A DNA stretch of 64,000 nt from Variovorax sp. PBL-E5 (lineage in GTDB: Bacteria; Pseudomonadota; Gammaproteobacteria; Burkholderiales; Burkholderiaceae_C): contig NZ_LR594671.1 in NCBI RefSeq assembly GCF_901827185.1, positions 4,614,001 through 4,678,000 on the forward strand, given 5' to 3'. The notes under the pieces are model-generated. The model had not been told where the DNA came from, did no database searches, and saw only the letters and a list, made by a program, of their open reading frames with translations. The position numbers and the translations under genes were made by a program. Below are positions 36,877-47,044 of the stretch, piece by piece (positions within the stretch are counted from its first letter, which is position 1; every line of letters begins with the position of its first letter).

Positions 36877-38166
36877 ATGATGTCGAACACTGATCCCAAT
36901 TCCATTCTCTTCGAGCGCGCGCGCGCGGTGATTCCCGGTGGCGTGAACTCGCCGGTGCGTGCCTTCAGGGCTGTTGGCGGCACGCCGCGTTTCGTGAAGC
37001 GCGCGCAGGGCGCGTACTTCTGGGACGCCGGCGATCGGCGCTACATCGACTACATCGGCTCGTGGGGGCCGATGATCCTGGGCCACGGGCATCCCGCGGT
37101 GGTCGAGGCGGTGCAGCGTGCCGTGACCGACGGCTTCTCCTTCGGCGCGCCGACCGAGCGCGAGATCGAACTCGCCGAGGCCATCCTCGCGCTGATGCCG
37201 TCGATGGAGATGGTGCGGCTCGTGAGCTCCGGCACGGAGGCCGCGATGAGCGCCCTGCGCCTGGCGCGCGGCGCCACCGGCCGCAAGTACGTCATCAAGT
37301 TCGAAGGCTGCTACCACGGCCATGCGGACGCGCTGCTGGTCAAGGCCGGCTCGGGCCTCGCGACCTTCGGCCATCCGACCTCGGCCGGCGTGCCGCCGGA
37401 AGTCGTGCAGCACACGCTCGTGCTCGAGTACAACAACATCGCACAGCTGGAAGAAGCCTTCGCGCTGCATGGCCACGAGATCGCCTGCCTGATGATCGAG
37501 GCCATCGCCGGCAACATGAACTTCGTGCGGGCAAGCGCCGCCTTCGCCAGGCGCTGCCGCGAGCTCTGCACGCAGCATGGCGCGCTGCTGGTGTTCGACG
37601 AAGTCATGACCGGCTTTCGCGTCGGGCTGCAAGGTGCCCAGGGCGTGCTCGGCATCACGCCCGATCTCACGGTGCTCGGCAAGGTGATCGGCGGCGGCAT
37701 GCCGCTGGCCGCCTTCGGCGGACCGCGCGCGATCATGGAACAGCTGGCGCCGCTGGGTCCGGTCTATCAGGCCGGTACGCTGTCCGGCAATCCGGTGGCC
37801 ACGGCCTGCGGCCTCGCGACGCTGAAGGAAGTGGCCCGCCCGGGCTTCTTCGATGCACTGTCACGAAAGACGCGTACGCTGGTCGACGGACTGAAGTCGG
37901 CCGCTGCCGCCGAAGGCCAGCCGTTTTGCGCCGACAGCGAGGGCGGCATGTTCGGCTTCTTCCTGCTCGACACGCTGCCGCAGAACTACACCACCGTCAT
38001 GACCACCGACAACGCGAAGTTCAACCAGCTCTTCCACGGCCTGCTGGACCGTGGCATCTATATTGCACCGGCCCTCTACGAAGCCGGCTTCGTGAGCGCG
38101 GCACACAGCGACGAGGACATCGCCGCCACGATCGAAGCCGCGCGCCAGATCTTCGCGCTGCGCTGA
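36877..38166 (+). CDS. hemL: glutamate-1-semialdehyde 2,1-aminomutase
   Basis: 429 residues. PLP enzyme making 5-aminolevulinate for haem. Starts with the family block [20 protein letters not shown]. It has [37 protein letters not shown], the Schiff-base Lys near residue 269 in [16 protein letters not shown], and [17 protein letters not shown]. Two ATG codons stand together (36877, 36880). Rightward after thiD and the repeat; a small exported protein gene follows seven bases on. Confidence 0.96.
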   Translation: MMSNTDPNSILFERARAVIPGGVNSPVRAFRAVGGTPRFVKRAQGAYFWDAGDRRYIDYIGSWGPMILGHGHPAVVEAVQRAVTDGFSFGAPTEREIELAEAILALMPSMEMVRLVSSGTEAAMSALRLARGATGRKYVIKFEGCYHGHADALLVKAGSGLATFGHPTSAGVPPEVVQHTLVLEYNNIAQLEEAFALHGHEIACLMIEAIAGNMNFVRASAAFARRCRELCTQHGALLVFDEVMTGFRVGLQGAQGVLGITPDLTVLGKVIGGGMPLAAFGGPRAIMEQLAPLGPVYQAGTLSGNPVATACGLATLKEVARPGFFDALSRKTRTLVDGLKSAAAAEGQPFCADSEGGMFGFFLLDTLPQNYTTVMTTDNAKFNQLFHGLLDRGIYIAPALYEAGFVSAAHSDEDIAATIEAARQIFALR

Positions 38167-38172
38167 CCGGTC

Positions 38173-38640
38173 ATGAAGCTTCGACAGCTGCTGCCATGGT
38201 TCGGCCTGCTGCCCGGCCTGGCCTTCGCGCAGTTCGATCCCGGTCAGGCCTGGATCAATGCCGGCCTCTATTCCTACCACTTCGACCGCCACCAGGGCCT
38301 GGAGGACAGCAACCCCGGCATCGGCATCGAATGGCCGCTCGACTCGACCTATTCGCTGACCGCCGGCGTGTTCCGCAACAGCGACAGGCAGCAATCTCAC
38401 TACGTCGGGGTCTATGTCATGCCCTTCGAGTTCCACGGCGTGAAGCTGGGCGCGGCGGTCGGCGCCTTCGACGGTTATCCGAAGGCCTTCAACGGCGGCT
38501 GGTTCCCGGCGCTGATTCCCACCGCCGCCATCGAAGGCAAGCACTGGGGGCTCAACATCGCCTTCGTGCCCACCATCAAGAACCGGCTCTACGGCGCGCT
38601 CAGCTTCCAGCTCAAGTACCGCTTCTCGGCCGGCGAGTGA
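38173..38640 (+). CDS. small exported protein, predicted outer-membrane barrel (possibly PagP-like)
   Basis: 155 residues. A signal peptide (LLPWFGLLPGLAFA) is followed by a beta-rich chain with alternating hydrophobic residues (YSLTAGVFRNS, YVGVYVMPFEF, VKLGAAVGAFDGYP, WGLNIAFVPTIKN) ending in the aromatic terminus LKYRFSAGE, close to an outer-membrane barrel C-terminal strand. Size and the LIPTAAIEGKHWGLNIAFVP segment resemble PagP lipid A palmitoyltransferases, but I cannot confirm catalytic residues. It starts seven bases after hemL and may be co-transcribed with it. Confidence 0.6.
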   Translation: MKLRQLLPWFGLLPGLAFAQFDPGQAWINAGLYSYHFDRHQGLEDSNPGIGIEWPLDSTYSLTAGVFRNSDRQQSHYVGVYVMPFEFHGVKLGAAVGAFDGYPKAFNGGWFPALIPTAAIEGKHWGLNIAFVPTIKNRLYGALSFQLKYRFSAGE

Positions 38641-38665
38641 AGGCCGGCCGGGCGGCCGCGCACGC

Positions 38666-40249
38666 TCAGTGCCTGAAGTGCCGCACGCCCGTGAGCACCA
38701 TCACCACGCCGTGCTCGTCGGCGGCATCGATCACTTCCTGATCGCGCATCGAACCGCCGGGCTGGATCACGCAGCGCGCGCCGGCTTCGACCAGCACGTC
38801 GAGCCCGTCGCGAAACGGGAAGAAGGCATCGCTCGCCGCTGCGCTGTCCTGCAGCGACAGCCCCGCGTTCTTCGCCTTGATGCTGGCGATGCGCGCCGAA
38901 TCGACGCGGCTCATCTGCCCCGCGCCGACACCCATCGTCATGCCGTCGGCGCAGAACACGATCGCGTTGCTCTTGACGAACTTCGCGACCTTCCAGGCGA
39001 AGAGCAGATCCTCGAGCTGCTGCGGCGTCGGCTGCTTCTTGCTGACCACCTTGAGTTCGCTGCGCGACAGCACGTGGTTGTCGGCGGTCTGCATCAGCAG
39101 GCCCGAGCCGATGCGCTTCACGTCGACGGCGTTGCGGCCGTTGTCCCAGTCGGTGGCGCCGCCCGGCGGCAATGCGATCTCGAGGATGCGCACATTGGCC
39201 TTCTTGCCTTCCTGGAAGACCTCCAGCGCGCCCGGTGCGAATCCCGGCGCCATGAGGACTTCGACGAACTGCTTGCGGACTGCCTCGGCGGTCGCGCGAT
39301 CCACCGTCCGGTTGAAGGCGATGATGCCGCCGAAGGCCGAGGTCGGATCGGTCTTCAGGGCCTTGCCGTAGGCCTCGAACACATCCTTGCCGATCGCGAC
39401 GCCGCATGGGTTGGCGTGCTTGACGATCACGCAGGCCGCGGTGTCGAAGCTCTTCACGCATTCCCACGCCGCATCGGCATCGGCGATGTTGTTGTAGCTG
39501 AGCTCCTTGCCTTGCAGTTGCCTGGCCGTCACGAGCGAACCCGGCGCGGGATACAGGTCGCGGTAGAACGCGGCCTGCTGGTGCGGGTTCTCGCCGTAGC
39601 GCAGATCCTGCAGCTTGACGAAGCGGCCGTTGGCCTGCGCGGGAAACAGCGCATGGCTGCCGTCTTCCTGGATGCGCGAGAGGTAGTCGCTGATCGCGCC
39701 GTCGTACTGGCTGATGCGATTGAAGGCCGCGACGGAAAAAGCGAACTTGGTTTTCTGGCTCAGCGCGCCGTCGGCCTGAAGCTCGGCCAGCGCCTGCGGG
39801 TACTGCGCCGCATCGGTCAGCACGCCGACATCCTTCCAGTTCTTCGCGGCGCTGCGCACCATGGCCGGGCCGCCGATGTCGATGTTCTCGATCGCGTCCT
39901 CGAGCGTGCAGCCGGCCTTGGCCACCGTGGCTTCGAACGGATAGAGATTGACCACCAGCAGATCGATGGTGTCGATGCCATGCGCCTTCAGTGACGCCAT
40001 GTGCGCGGGCAGATCGCGCCGCGCCAGCAGGCCGCCGTGCACCTTGGGATGCAGGGTCTTGACGCGGCCGTCGAGCATCTCGGGAAAGCCGGTGTGCTCG
40101 GCCACCTCGGTCACCGGCAGGCCGGCGTCGGCCAAGAGCTTCGCGGTGCCTCCGGTCGACAGCAGCCGGATGCCGAGCGCATGCAGCGCCTGGGCGAATT
40201 CGAGGATGCCGGTCTTGTCGGAAACGGAGATCAGTGCAATCAGTGCCAT
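38666..40249 (-). CDS. purH: bifunctional AICAR formyltransferase / IMP cyclohydrolase
   Basis: 527 residues. IMP cyclohydrolase domain (residues 1-200) starts [18 protein letters not shown] with [19 protein letters not shown] and [17 protein letters not shown]. The AICAR transformylase domain carries [44 protein letters not shown] and [19 protein letters not shown] with the catalytic Lys-His pair in VKHANPCG. Last two steps of purine synthesis. It starts five bases after the fis stop, in the order dusB-fis-purH common in betaproteobacteria. Confidence 0.96.
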   Translation of the reverse strand: MALIALISVSDKTGILEFAQALHALGIRLLSTGGTAKLLADAGLPVTEVAEHTGFPEMLDGRVKTLHPKVHGGLLARRDLPAHMASLKAHGIDTIDLLVVNLYPFEATVAKAGCTLEDAIENIDIGGPAMVRSAAKNWKDVGVLTDAAQYPQALAELQADGALSQKTKFAFSVAAFNRISQYDGAISDYLSRIQEDGSHALFPAQANGRFVKLQDLRYGENPHQQAAFYRDLYPAPGSLVTARQLQGKELSYNNIADADAAWECVKSFDTAACVIVKHANPCGVAIGKDVFEAYGKALKTDPTSAFGGIIAFNRTVDRATAEAVRKQFVEVLMAPGFAPGALEVFQEGKKANVRILEIALPPGGATDWDNGRNAVDVKRIGSGLLMQTADNHVLSRSELKVVSKKQPTPQQLEDLLFAWKVAKFVKSNAIVFCADGMTMGVGAGQMSRVDSARIASIKAKNAGLSLQDSAAASDAFFPFRDGLDVLVEAGARCVIQPGGSMRDQEVIDAADEHGVVMVLTGVRHFRH

Positions 40250-40254
40250 GAGGG

Positions 40255-40491
40255 TTACTTCAATAATTTGTGTTCGACCAGCTTCTTGCGCAGCGTGTTG
40301 CGGTTCAAGCCGAGCCATTGCGCGGCCTTGGATTGGTTGCCCTCCGCGCGCGTCATCACGACGTCGAGCAGCGGCTTCTCGACCACCCGCACCAGCATGT
40401 CGTACATGCCGTCGGGTTCGGTGCCGCGCAGATCGCGGAAGTAGCTGTCCAGGCTGCTGCGCACGCAGTCCTCGATGTGTTTCTTGCTCAT
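40255..40491 (-). CDS. fis: Fis family nucleoid/transcription regulator
   Basis: 78 residues. C-terminal helix-turn-helix [20 protein letters not shown] is the Fis signature; the N-terminal half corresponds to the dimerisation region ([18 protein letters not shown]). DNA-bending protein acting on rRNA, replication and recombination sites. Sits between dusB (32 bases upstream) and purH (5 bases downstream). Confidence 0.95.
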   Translation of the reverse strand: MSKKHIEDCVRSSLDSYFRDLRGTEPDGMYDMLVRVVEKPLLDVVMTRAEGNQSKAAQWLGLNRNTLRKKLVEHKLLK

Positions 40492-40523
40492 GGCCTTCTT
40501 CTTTTTTCCTCTTGTCTTTCTTG

Positions 40524-41585
40524 TCACGCCAGCGCGTCGGCCGCGAAGAGATCGCTCGATTCGGGCACATCGCCGGTGCCGGTCGGCGGGATGCGATCCA
40601 TGCGCGCCGCGAGCGCATCGAAGAAATCGCCGACCGCGCGCAGTTGCGCATCGCAGTCCTCGATGGCGTTCATCGCGGCGCGGAATGCCTCGCCGCCGGG
40701 CAGTGCGCGCACATACCAGCCGATGTGCTTTCGTGCGGTCCGCACGCCGCTGTAGTCGCCATACAGGGCATAGTGCTGCTGCAGGTGATCGAGCATGAGC
40801 CGGCGCACTTCCGCCACCAGCGGCGGCGCGAGTTGCGCGCCCGTGGCGAGAAAGTGCGCGATCTCCCGGAAAATCCAGGGCCGTCCCTGCGCGGCGCGGC
40901 CGACCATCAGCGCATCGGCGCCGGTCAGGGCGAGCACCTCGCGCGCCTTTTCGGGTGAGACGATGTCGCCGTTGGCCACCACCGGAATGCGTACCGCGGA
41001 CTTGACCGCAGCGATGGTGTCGTATTCGGCCTGGCCCTTGTAGCCCTGCTCGCGGGTGCGGCCGTGCACGGTGAGCATCTGCACGCCGGCCTGCTCGAAG
41101 CGGCGCGCCAGCGTCACGGCGTTGCGGTGGTCCTCGCTCCAGCCGGTGCGCATCTTGAGCGTGACCGGCACCGCGTGCGGTGCCGCGGCCTGCACCACCG
41201 CCTCGACGATCTCGAGCGCCAGCGGCTCGTCGCGCATCAGCGCCGATCCGGCCCACTTGTTGCAGACTTTCTTGGCCGGGCAGCCCATGTTGATGTCGAT
41301 GATCTGCGCGCCGCGGTCGATGTTGTACTGCGCGGCCTCGGCCATCATGGCCGCATCGGTGCCGGCGATCTGCACCGCGATGGGGCCCGGCTCGCCGTCG
41401 TGGTTGGCGCGGCGCGACGTCTTGAGCGTGCCCCAGAGCTCCTTCTTCGACGTGACCATCTCGCTGACCGCGTAGCCCGCGCCGAGTTCGCGGCACAGCA
41501 TGCGGAAGGGCCGGTCCGTGACGCCCGCCATGGGCGCGACGAACAGGCGGTTCTCCAGCGCGATGGTGCCGATGTGCAGGGTCAT
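40524..41585 (-). CDS. dusB: tRNA dihydrouridine synthase DusB
   Basis: 353 residues. FMN barrel with [53 protein letters not shown] (proton-donating Cys in KVCNK), [14 protein letters not shown] and IVVANGD-like sequence near [11 protein letters not shown], then [18 protein letters not shown]. Reduces specific uridines in the tRNA D-loop. The C-terminal 20 residues beyond the fold are rich in Pro, Asp and Ser. Heads dusB-fis-purH; TACAAT 45 bases upstream on the - strand is a possible -10. Confidence 0.95.
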   Translation of the reverse strand: MTLHIGTIALENRLFVAPMAGVTDRPFRMLCRELGAGYAVSEMVTSKKELWGTLKTSRRANHDGEPGPIAVQIAGTDAAMMAEAAQYNIDRGAQIIDINMGCPAKKVCNKWAGSALMRDEPLALEIVEAVVQAAAPHAVPVTLKMRTGWSEDHRNAVTLARRFEQAGVQMLTVHGRTREQGYKGQAEYDTIAAVKSAVRIPVVANGDIVSPEKAREVLALTGADALMVGRAAQGRPWIFREIAHFLATGAQLAPPLVAEVRRLMLDHLQQHYALYGDYSGVRTARKHIGWYVRALPGGEAFRAAMNAIEDCDAQLRAVGDFFDALAARMDRIPPTGTGDVPESSDLFAADALA

Positions 41586-41741
41586 GGAGGGAGAGGTGCG
41601 CGCGCCGGGCTGCTGAAAAATGAGGCACGATTGTAGCGGTGCCGCGCGCCGGCCGCTGAAACCATTTGCACTTGTGCGGTGGCTTGACAGCCCGCATGCG
41701 CGCAGCACCTTCGCCGACGCCGATGGCGCGTGCGCGTTTCC

Positions 41742-41747
41742 TATACT
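41742..41747 (+). promoter_or_regulatory. -10 element for the VTT-domain gene
   Basis: TATACT lies nine bases before ATG 41757 with no purine-rich ribosome binding site between. It would give a leader of at most a few bases. Confidence 0.4.
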
Positions 41748-41756
41748 GGCGCGCAC

Positions 41757-42227
41757 ATGCAGGCCTGGTTCGACTCCCTCCTGGCGCTTCTGGCGCTGCC
41801 GCAATACGGACTCAGCACGCTGTTCGTGGCCGCTTTCGTCTCCGCCACCCTGGTGCCGATCGGCTCCGAGCCGGCGCTGTTCGGCCTGCTCAAGCTCAAC
41901 CCGGACCTGTTCTGGCCGGCCCTCGGCGTGGCCACGCTCGGCAACACCCTGGGCGGCGTGGTCGACTGGTGGATGGGCTATGCCGCCCACAAGGTCGCCG
42001 ACAAGTACGCGCATTCGAAACATCACCTGCGCGTGCTCGGATGGCTGGAGCGGCTCGGCCCGAAGGCCTGCCTGCTGAGCTGGCTGCCGGTCGTCGGCGA
42101 TCCGCTGTGTGCCGTTGCGGGCTGGCTCAAGCTGGCGTTCTGGCCTTGCGTGATCTACATGGCGATCGGCAAGTTCGCGCGCTACCTCACGATGACGTTG
42201 GCGCTGCTCTACCTGTGGCCGCAGTGA
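41757..42227 (+). CDS. VTT-domain (YqaA/DedA-like) inner membrane protein
   Basis: 156 residues, four to five hydrophobic segments. Blocks LFVAAFVSATLVPIGSEPAL, VATLGNTLGGVVDWWMGY and LLSWLPVVGDPLCAVAGWLK, followed by FARYLTMTLALLYLW, match the YqaA branch of the SNARE-associated/VTT family, which are proposed membrane transporters or lipid-handling proteins. The upstream in-frame start (41730) is rejected because ATG 41757 starts at the conserved N-terminus. Stands alone, convergent with the glutathione transferase gene. Confidence 0.82.
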   Translation: MQAWFDSLLALLALPQYGLSTLFVAAFVSATLVPIGSEPALFGLLKLNPDLFWPALGVATLGNTLGGVVDWWMGYAAHKVADKYAHSKHHLRVLGWLERLGPKACLLSWLPVVGDPLCAVAGWLKLAFWPCVIYMAIGKFARYLTMTLALLYLWPQ

Positions 42228-42240
42228 AGCGCGCGCGCAC

Positions 42241-42915
42241 TCAGGTCAGCAGGCCGTAGGGCCCGCCGCGCTCGAGCGCCTTCTGGTAGGCGGGCCGGGC
42301 ATGGATGCGCTCCAGCCACGCCATCAGCTTCGGGCGCTTCGCATCGAGGCCGCCGCGCGCCACGCCGGCCTCGACCGGAAAGCTCATCTGGATGTCCGCG
42401 CCGGTGAAGCCATCGCCCGCGAACCATGCGTTCTTGCCCAGTTCGCCTTCCATGAAGTTCAGGTGCTGCGTGATCTGCGGCAGGATGAACGCGCTCTTGG
42501 CCTTGCCCGCGATGGCCCTGGCGATCGGCTTGGCGAAGAAGGGCATGCGGGCCTTCTCGATCCGGTCGAACATCAGCTTGAGCAGCAGCGGCGGCATGGC
42601 CGAGCCTTCGGCGTAGTGCAGCCAGTAGCGATACCGCACGGCATCCGGCGTGCCCGCGATCGGCGCGAGGCGGCCATTGCCGTAGCGCTCGATCAGCGTC
42701 TCGACGATGGCACCCGACTCGGCCAGCGCCTGGCCGTCGTCCGTCACCACCACCGGCGACTTGCCCAGCGGGTGCACGGCGCGCAGCGTGGCCGGCGCGA
42801 GCATCGTCTTCGGATCGCGCTGGTAGCGAACGATCTCGTAGGGCAGCGCCAATTCTTCGAGCAGCCAGAGCACGCGTTGCGAGCGCGAATTGTTGAGATG
42901 GTGGACGGTGATCAT
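42241..42915 (-). CDS. glutathione S-transferase family protein
   Basis: 224 residues from ATG 42915. Thioredoxin-like N-terminal domain: ITVHHLNNSRSQRVLWLLEE (Ser near residue 10 at the usual catalytic position), KSPVVVTDDGQALAESGAIV with the cis-Pro and the Glu-Ser glutathione contact, then an all-helical C-terminal domain ending LMAWLERIHARPAYQKALER. Soluble detoxification or small-molecule enzyme; substrate unknown. Transcribed alone, divergent from the decayed oxidoreductase operon. Confidence 0.9.
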   Translation of the reverse strand: MITVHHLNNSRSQRVLWLLEELALPYEIVRYQRDPKTMLAPATLRAVHPLGKSPVVVTDDGQALAESGAIVETLIERYGNGRLAPIAGTPDAVRYRYWLHYAEGSAMPPLLLKLMFDRIEKARMPFFAKPIARAIAGKAKSAFILPQITQHLNFMEGELGKNAWFAGDGFTGADIQMSFPVEAGVARGGLDAKRPKLMAWLERIHARPAYQKALERGGPYGLLT

Positions 42916-43115
42916 GGTCGCAGTGGGGATGGTGCGCCGCATCGCGCGGCGGAGTCGACTTGCATTTCTACACCGTTATGCGTGCCCGATACGCGATCAT
43001 GCACATCGGCCTACAGTACGACGGCGCATATACGCAACTTCCACGCCTTTGCGCATTCCCAGCATGACCGGCGGCGAGTGTTCCGACAGCCGCCATCTGC
43101 TGGAAGGAAAGAATC

Positions 43116-43732
43116 ATGCGCTCACGTTCCCCCTGCGAGCCCGATCCACCGACCTGGACGGTCACGCGGCGCGGTGTGTTCCAGGCCGGCGCCGCCCTTG
43201 CGGCCGTGCAAACCGCAGGCGCCGCGGCGGCCTCCTCCGACGCTTCGACAGCGCCTGCCACGCCGACCGACAACGCCATCGACCTGCCGCCGCCGCACAT
43301 GCCGCTGCAGTTGCACACCTGACCGGCGCCAAGAAGGGCTGCGACCATGGCCAGTGCGATGCATACACGGTGCTCATCGACGGTCGCCGCACCAATTCGT
43401 GCCTGACGCTGGCAGTGATGCACGATGGCCAGCAGATCACGAGCATCGAAGGCCTGTCGCGCAGCGATGCGCTGCATCCGATCCAGCAGGCATTCCTGAA
43501 GCACGACGGCTTCCAGTGCGGCTACTGCACACCCGGCCAGATCTGTTCGGCCGCCGGCATGCTCGACGAAGCGAAGCGCGGCATGCCGAGCCACGTGACG
43601 CGCGACCTGAACGCCGCCGTCGCGCTCGGCGACGAAGAGATCCGCGAACGCATGAGCGGCAACCTGTGTCGATGCAGCGCCTATCCGAACATCGTCGCCG
43701 CCATCCGGGACGTGTCGGGAGTGCGCGCATGA
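43116..43732 (+). pseudogene. remnant of periplasmic aldehyde oxidoreductase 2Fe-2S subunit (paoA-like)
   Basis: Starts at ATG 43116 after a good GGAAGGAAAG site with a Tat-like leader (TRRGVFQAGAAL). The first frame stops at 43322 just after MPLQLHT, where the first ferredoxin strand would begin. The family sequence resumes in another frame at LTGAKKGCDHGQCDAYTVLI, so about 25 or more residues and the frame have been lost by a deletion near 43320. One cluster Cys is also gone (Asp-Ala-Tyr where Gly-Ala-Cys is expected). The second 2Fe-2S domain (HDGFQCGYCTPGQICSA, MSGNLCRCSAYPNI) is intact. Ends in an ATGA overlap with the next remnant, the old operon organisation. Confidence 0.85.
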
Positions 43733-45818
43733 AAGCCTTCACCTACGAGCGCGCGGCGTCGCCTGAAGCCGCGGCCGACGCGCGCGTGCGCCGCGACTCT
43801 GCGGTGCTGAGCCGCGCGCTGCCATTACTTCTACGACACCGCCAGGCCGTGCAACAAGCGGCAGCCCGGCGCCGGCTGCGCCGCGCTGCAAGCCTGCAAC
43901 CGCATCCATGCAGTGCTCGGAACCAGCGCGCAGTGCATCGCCACGCATCCCTCGGACATGGCGGTGGCGATGCGCGTGCTCGATGCCAAGGTGGAGACGG
44001 TGCAGCCGAGCGGCGCTCGCCGCGTGATCCCGATCGCCGACTTCCATCGCCTGCCCGGCAACACGCCGCAGGCCGAGACCAACCTGATGCCGGGCGAGCT
44101 GATCACCGCCGTCGCGCTGCCCGCACCCGTGGGCGGCCGGCTCAAGGTCATGGGGCAGGCGCCCTATGCCTACGAAGTGCAGGAAGGCGGCCGGCCCGCC
44201 TACGGCTTCATCGTCGAAGCGACCATCGCCCACGGCAGCATCGCGGCGATCGACGCCAGCGCCGCCGAACGCGCACCCGGCGTGCTGCTGGTGCTGACCC
44301 ATCGCAACGCGCCGGCCCAGGGCGCGTGGGGCCCGGTCGACGCCGCGGACCGCTACGGCCGCGCCTCGCCGCAGCTGGGCAGCGACCGCGTGCGCTACTA
44401 CGGCGAGGCTGTGGCCTTCGTGGTGGCGGAGAGCTTCGAGCAGGCACGCGCCGCGGCGAAGCTGGTCGACGCCGCTACGACGCGCAGCCGGGCGACTATG
44501 CGCTGGACACGACCCAGGCCGAGAAGCCCGGGGACAGCGCCACCCGCAAGGCCGACAGCGCACTCGGCGATTTCACCGCGGCCTTCGCATCGGCGCCCGT
44601 CACCATCGATGCCACCTGCACCACGCCGCACTACATCCATGCGCAGATGGAGCCGCATGCCACGCGGGCGTATTGGAAGGACGGCGGTGTCATCGTGCAC
44701 TGCTCCTCGCAACTGCTCAAGAGCGCGCAGAAGGCCGTGGCCGCAACGCTGCAGATCCCGCCCGACAAGGTCCGCATCGTGAGCCGCTACATCGGCGGCG
44801 GCTTCGGCGGCAAGCTGCCGATCTACGGCGACGTGATGCTGTCGGCCATGGCGTCGCGCCAGCTGAAGCGCCCGGTCAAGACCGCGCTGACGCGGCAGCA
44901 GATGTTCCACTTCACCACGCACCGCAGCGAGACGCGCCAGCGCGTGCGCCTGGGCGCCGCGGCCGACGGCAGGCTCACCGCGATCGCCCACGAGAGCTGG
45001 TCGCACAGCGCGCGCTTCGACAACTTCTACGAGGCCGCGAGCCAGCAGACCCGCTCGCTCTACGCCGCGCCCAACCGCATGACGGCGCACCGCACGGTCA
45101 AGCTCGATCTGCCGATCTCCGATTCCACGCGCGCACCCGGCGAGGCCGTGGGCATGCTGGCGCTGGAGAGCGCAATGGACGAGCTGGCCGAGAAACTGAA
45201 GATGGATCCGATCGCGCTGCGCATCCGCAACGAGCCGGCGATGGACCCGGAAAAGAACATCCCCTGTTCGACCCGCCAGCTGGTGCGATGCATGCAGGAA
45301 GGCGCCGAGCGCTTCGGCTGAAGCCGGCGCAGCGCGACCCCGGCCTCACGGCGCGAGGGCCGCTGGATGATCGGCATGGGCATGTCGGCTTCGTCGCGCG
45401 GCAACCACCTGCGCGATTCGACATGCTGGGCGTCAAGGCCAATGATGCGATCCTCGCGGCGGGCCGCATCCTCAACCAGAAGACCGCGATCAGCCAGGCC
45501 ACCGGCGCGATGATCTGGGGCGCCAGCAATGCGCTGCACGAGGAAGCAGCGGTCGATCCGCGCTACGGCTGCTTCGTCAACCACGATCTGGCCGAATACC
45601 ACGTGGCCTCGCATGCCGACATCCCGGCCGCCGAAGCGCACTTCCTGCCGGAGGTGGACGACAAGACCAATCCGCTGAAGATCAAGGGCGTCGGCGAGCT
45701 CGGCATCTGCGGCGCCGGCGCCGCGGTGGCAAATGCGGTCTACAACGCGTGCGGGGTGCGGATACGGGACTTTCCGTTGACGCTGGACAAGGTGCTGGCG
45801 GGGTTGGACCGGGCGTAA
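43729..45818 (+). pseudogene. fused remnants of FAD subunit and molybdopterin subunit (paoB/paoC-like)
   Basis: Begins as a paoB-like FAD subunit (MKAFTYERAASPEAA) but most of the FAD domain is missing. It resumes in another frame at [20 protein letters not shown] through [20 protein letters not shown]. At about 44130 it passes without a stop straight into the molybdenum subunit ([16 protein letters not shown], then [12 protein letters not shown]), so a deletion has fused the two genes. Further lesions: a shift near 44475, an in-frame TGA at 45319-45321 where Trp is expected (FGW then SRRSATP), and loss of a large central part of the molybdopterin domain near 45414. The tail VKIKGVGELGICGAG-like block with LKIKGVGELGICGAGAAVAN is still clear. 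Cannot make an enzyme. Confidence 0.88.
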
Positions 45819-45853
45819 CGCCGCACCAATCCGACGCCCAATTACACCCATTT

Positions 45854-45878
45854 CGCCGCGGCCTGCGTCAGGCCGGCG
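45854..45878. terminator. GC-rich hairpin between convergent genes, weak terminator candidate
   Basis: CGCC and GGCCT pair with AGGCC and GGCG around a GCGTC loop, with two bases bulged on one side. It lies in the 75-base gap between the decayed oxidoreductase genes and ychF. There is no T run, so it is a hairpin of uncertain role. Confidence 0.3.
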
Positions 45879-45893
45879 AAGGCCCACCGAGGC

Positions 45894-46985
45894 TCAGGAA
45901 CTGAACAGGAAATTCATCACATCGCCATCCCTGACGACGTACTCCTTGCCCTCGGCCCGCATCTTCCCCGCGTCCTTCGCGCCCTGCTCGCCCTTGAACG
46001 CGACGAAGTCGTTGAAGGCGATGGTCTGCGCGCGGATGTAGCCCTTCTCGAAGTCGGTGTGGATCACGCCCGCGGCCTGCGGGCCGGTGTCGCCGATGTG
46101 GATGGTCCAGGCGCGCACTTCCTTCACGCCGGCCGTGAAGTAGGTCTGCAGGCCGAGCAGCGAATAGGCGGCGCGGATCAGGCGGTTGAGGCCGGGCTCG
46201 TCCTGCCCGATCTCGGCCAGGAACATCGTGCGGTCCTCGTCGTCCATGTCGGCCAGTTCGGCCTCGATCTTGGCGCAGATGGCGACCACGGGTGCGTTCT
46301 GCGCCGCGGCGTATTCGCGCAGGCGGTCGAGGAAGGGATTGTTCTCGAAGCCGTCTTCCGCGACGTTGCCGACGAACATCGCGGGCTTGGCGGTGATCAG
46401 CGAGAACTGCTTGATCAGCGGCCGGTCTTCCTTGCTGAATTCGATCGCGCGCACCGGCTTGTTCTCGTTCAGCGCGGCATGGCATTTCTCGAGCAGGGCC
46501 ACCAGCTTGATCGCTTCCTTGTCGCCCGAACGCGCAGTCTTGGTGTGGCGGTGCAGCGCCTTCTCGACCGTCGACAGGTCGGCCAGGCAGAGCTCGGTCT
46601 GGATCACCTCGATGTCGGAGATCGGGTCGACCTTGCCGGCCACGTGGATCACGTTGTCGTCCTCGAAGCAGCGCACCACGTTCACGATCGCGTCGGTCTC
46701 GCGGATGTGCGCGAGGAACTGGTTGCCCAGGCCTTCGCCCTGGCTGGCGCCAGCCACCAGGCCCGCGATGTCGACGAACTCGACGATGGCCGGCACGATG
46801 CGCTCGGGCTTCACGATGTCGGCCAGCTGCGCGAGCCGCGGATCGGGCACCTCGACCACGCCGACATTGGGCTCGATGGTGCAGAACGGATAGTTCTCGG
46901 CCGCGATGCCGGCCTTGGTCAAGGCGTTGAAAAGGGTGGACTTGCCGACGTTGGGCAGGCCGACGATGCCGCACTGGAGACTCAT
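45894..46985 (-). CDS. ychF: redox-regulated ATPase YchF (Obg-like P-loop protein)
   Basis: 363 residues, standard length. P-loop [20 protein letters not shown], switch region [20 protein letters not shown], the NxxE-type specificity motif typical of OLA1/YchF rather than NKxD, and C-terminal TGS domain ([20 protein letters not shown] ending VMNFLFSS). Binds ATP and ribosomes; linked to oxidative stress responses. TAAAAT about 36 bases upstream on the - strand could be its -10. Confidence 0.95.
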   Translation of the reverse strand: MSLQCGIVGLPNVGKSTLFNALTKAGIAAENYPFCTIEPNVGVVEVPDPRLAQLADIVKPERIVPAIVEFVDIAGLVAGASQGEGLGNQFLAHIRETDAIVNVVRCFEDDNVIHVAGKVDPISDIEVIQTELCLADLSTVEKALHRHTKTARSGDKEAIKLVALLEKCHAALNENKPVRAIEFSKEDRPLIKQFSLITAKPAMFVGNVAEDGFENNPFLDRLREYAAAQNAPVVAICAKIEAELADMDDEDRTMFLAEIGQDEPGLNRLIRAAYSLLGLQTYFTAGVKEVRAWTIHIGDTGPQAAGVIHTDFEKGYIRAQTIAFNDFVAFKGEQGAKDAGKMRAEGKEYVVRDGDVMNFLFSS

Positions 46986-47021
46986 GGCGGGTGCTTTCAG
47001 GGATGCTGGGGGGAAGCCGGG

Positions 47022-47027
47022 ATTTTA
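47022..47027 (-). promoter_or_regulatory. -10-like element for ychF
   Basis: TAAAAT on the - strand, 36 bases before the ychF ATG at 46985, in the short gap after the MOSC gene. Spacing fits a normal 5' leader of about 30 bases. No convincing -35 hexamer. Confidence 0.3.
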
Positions 47028-47044
47028 GGCGCCTGATCCTGCGC

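Noticed and set aside
43116..45818. Insertion sequence or recombinase as the cause of the decay
   Set aside because: No transposase, terminal inverted repeats or target duplications were seen; the lesions look like small deletions and point changes.
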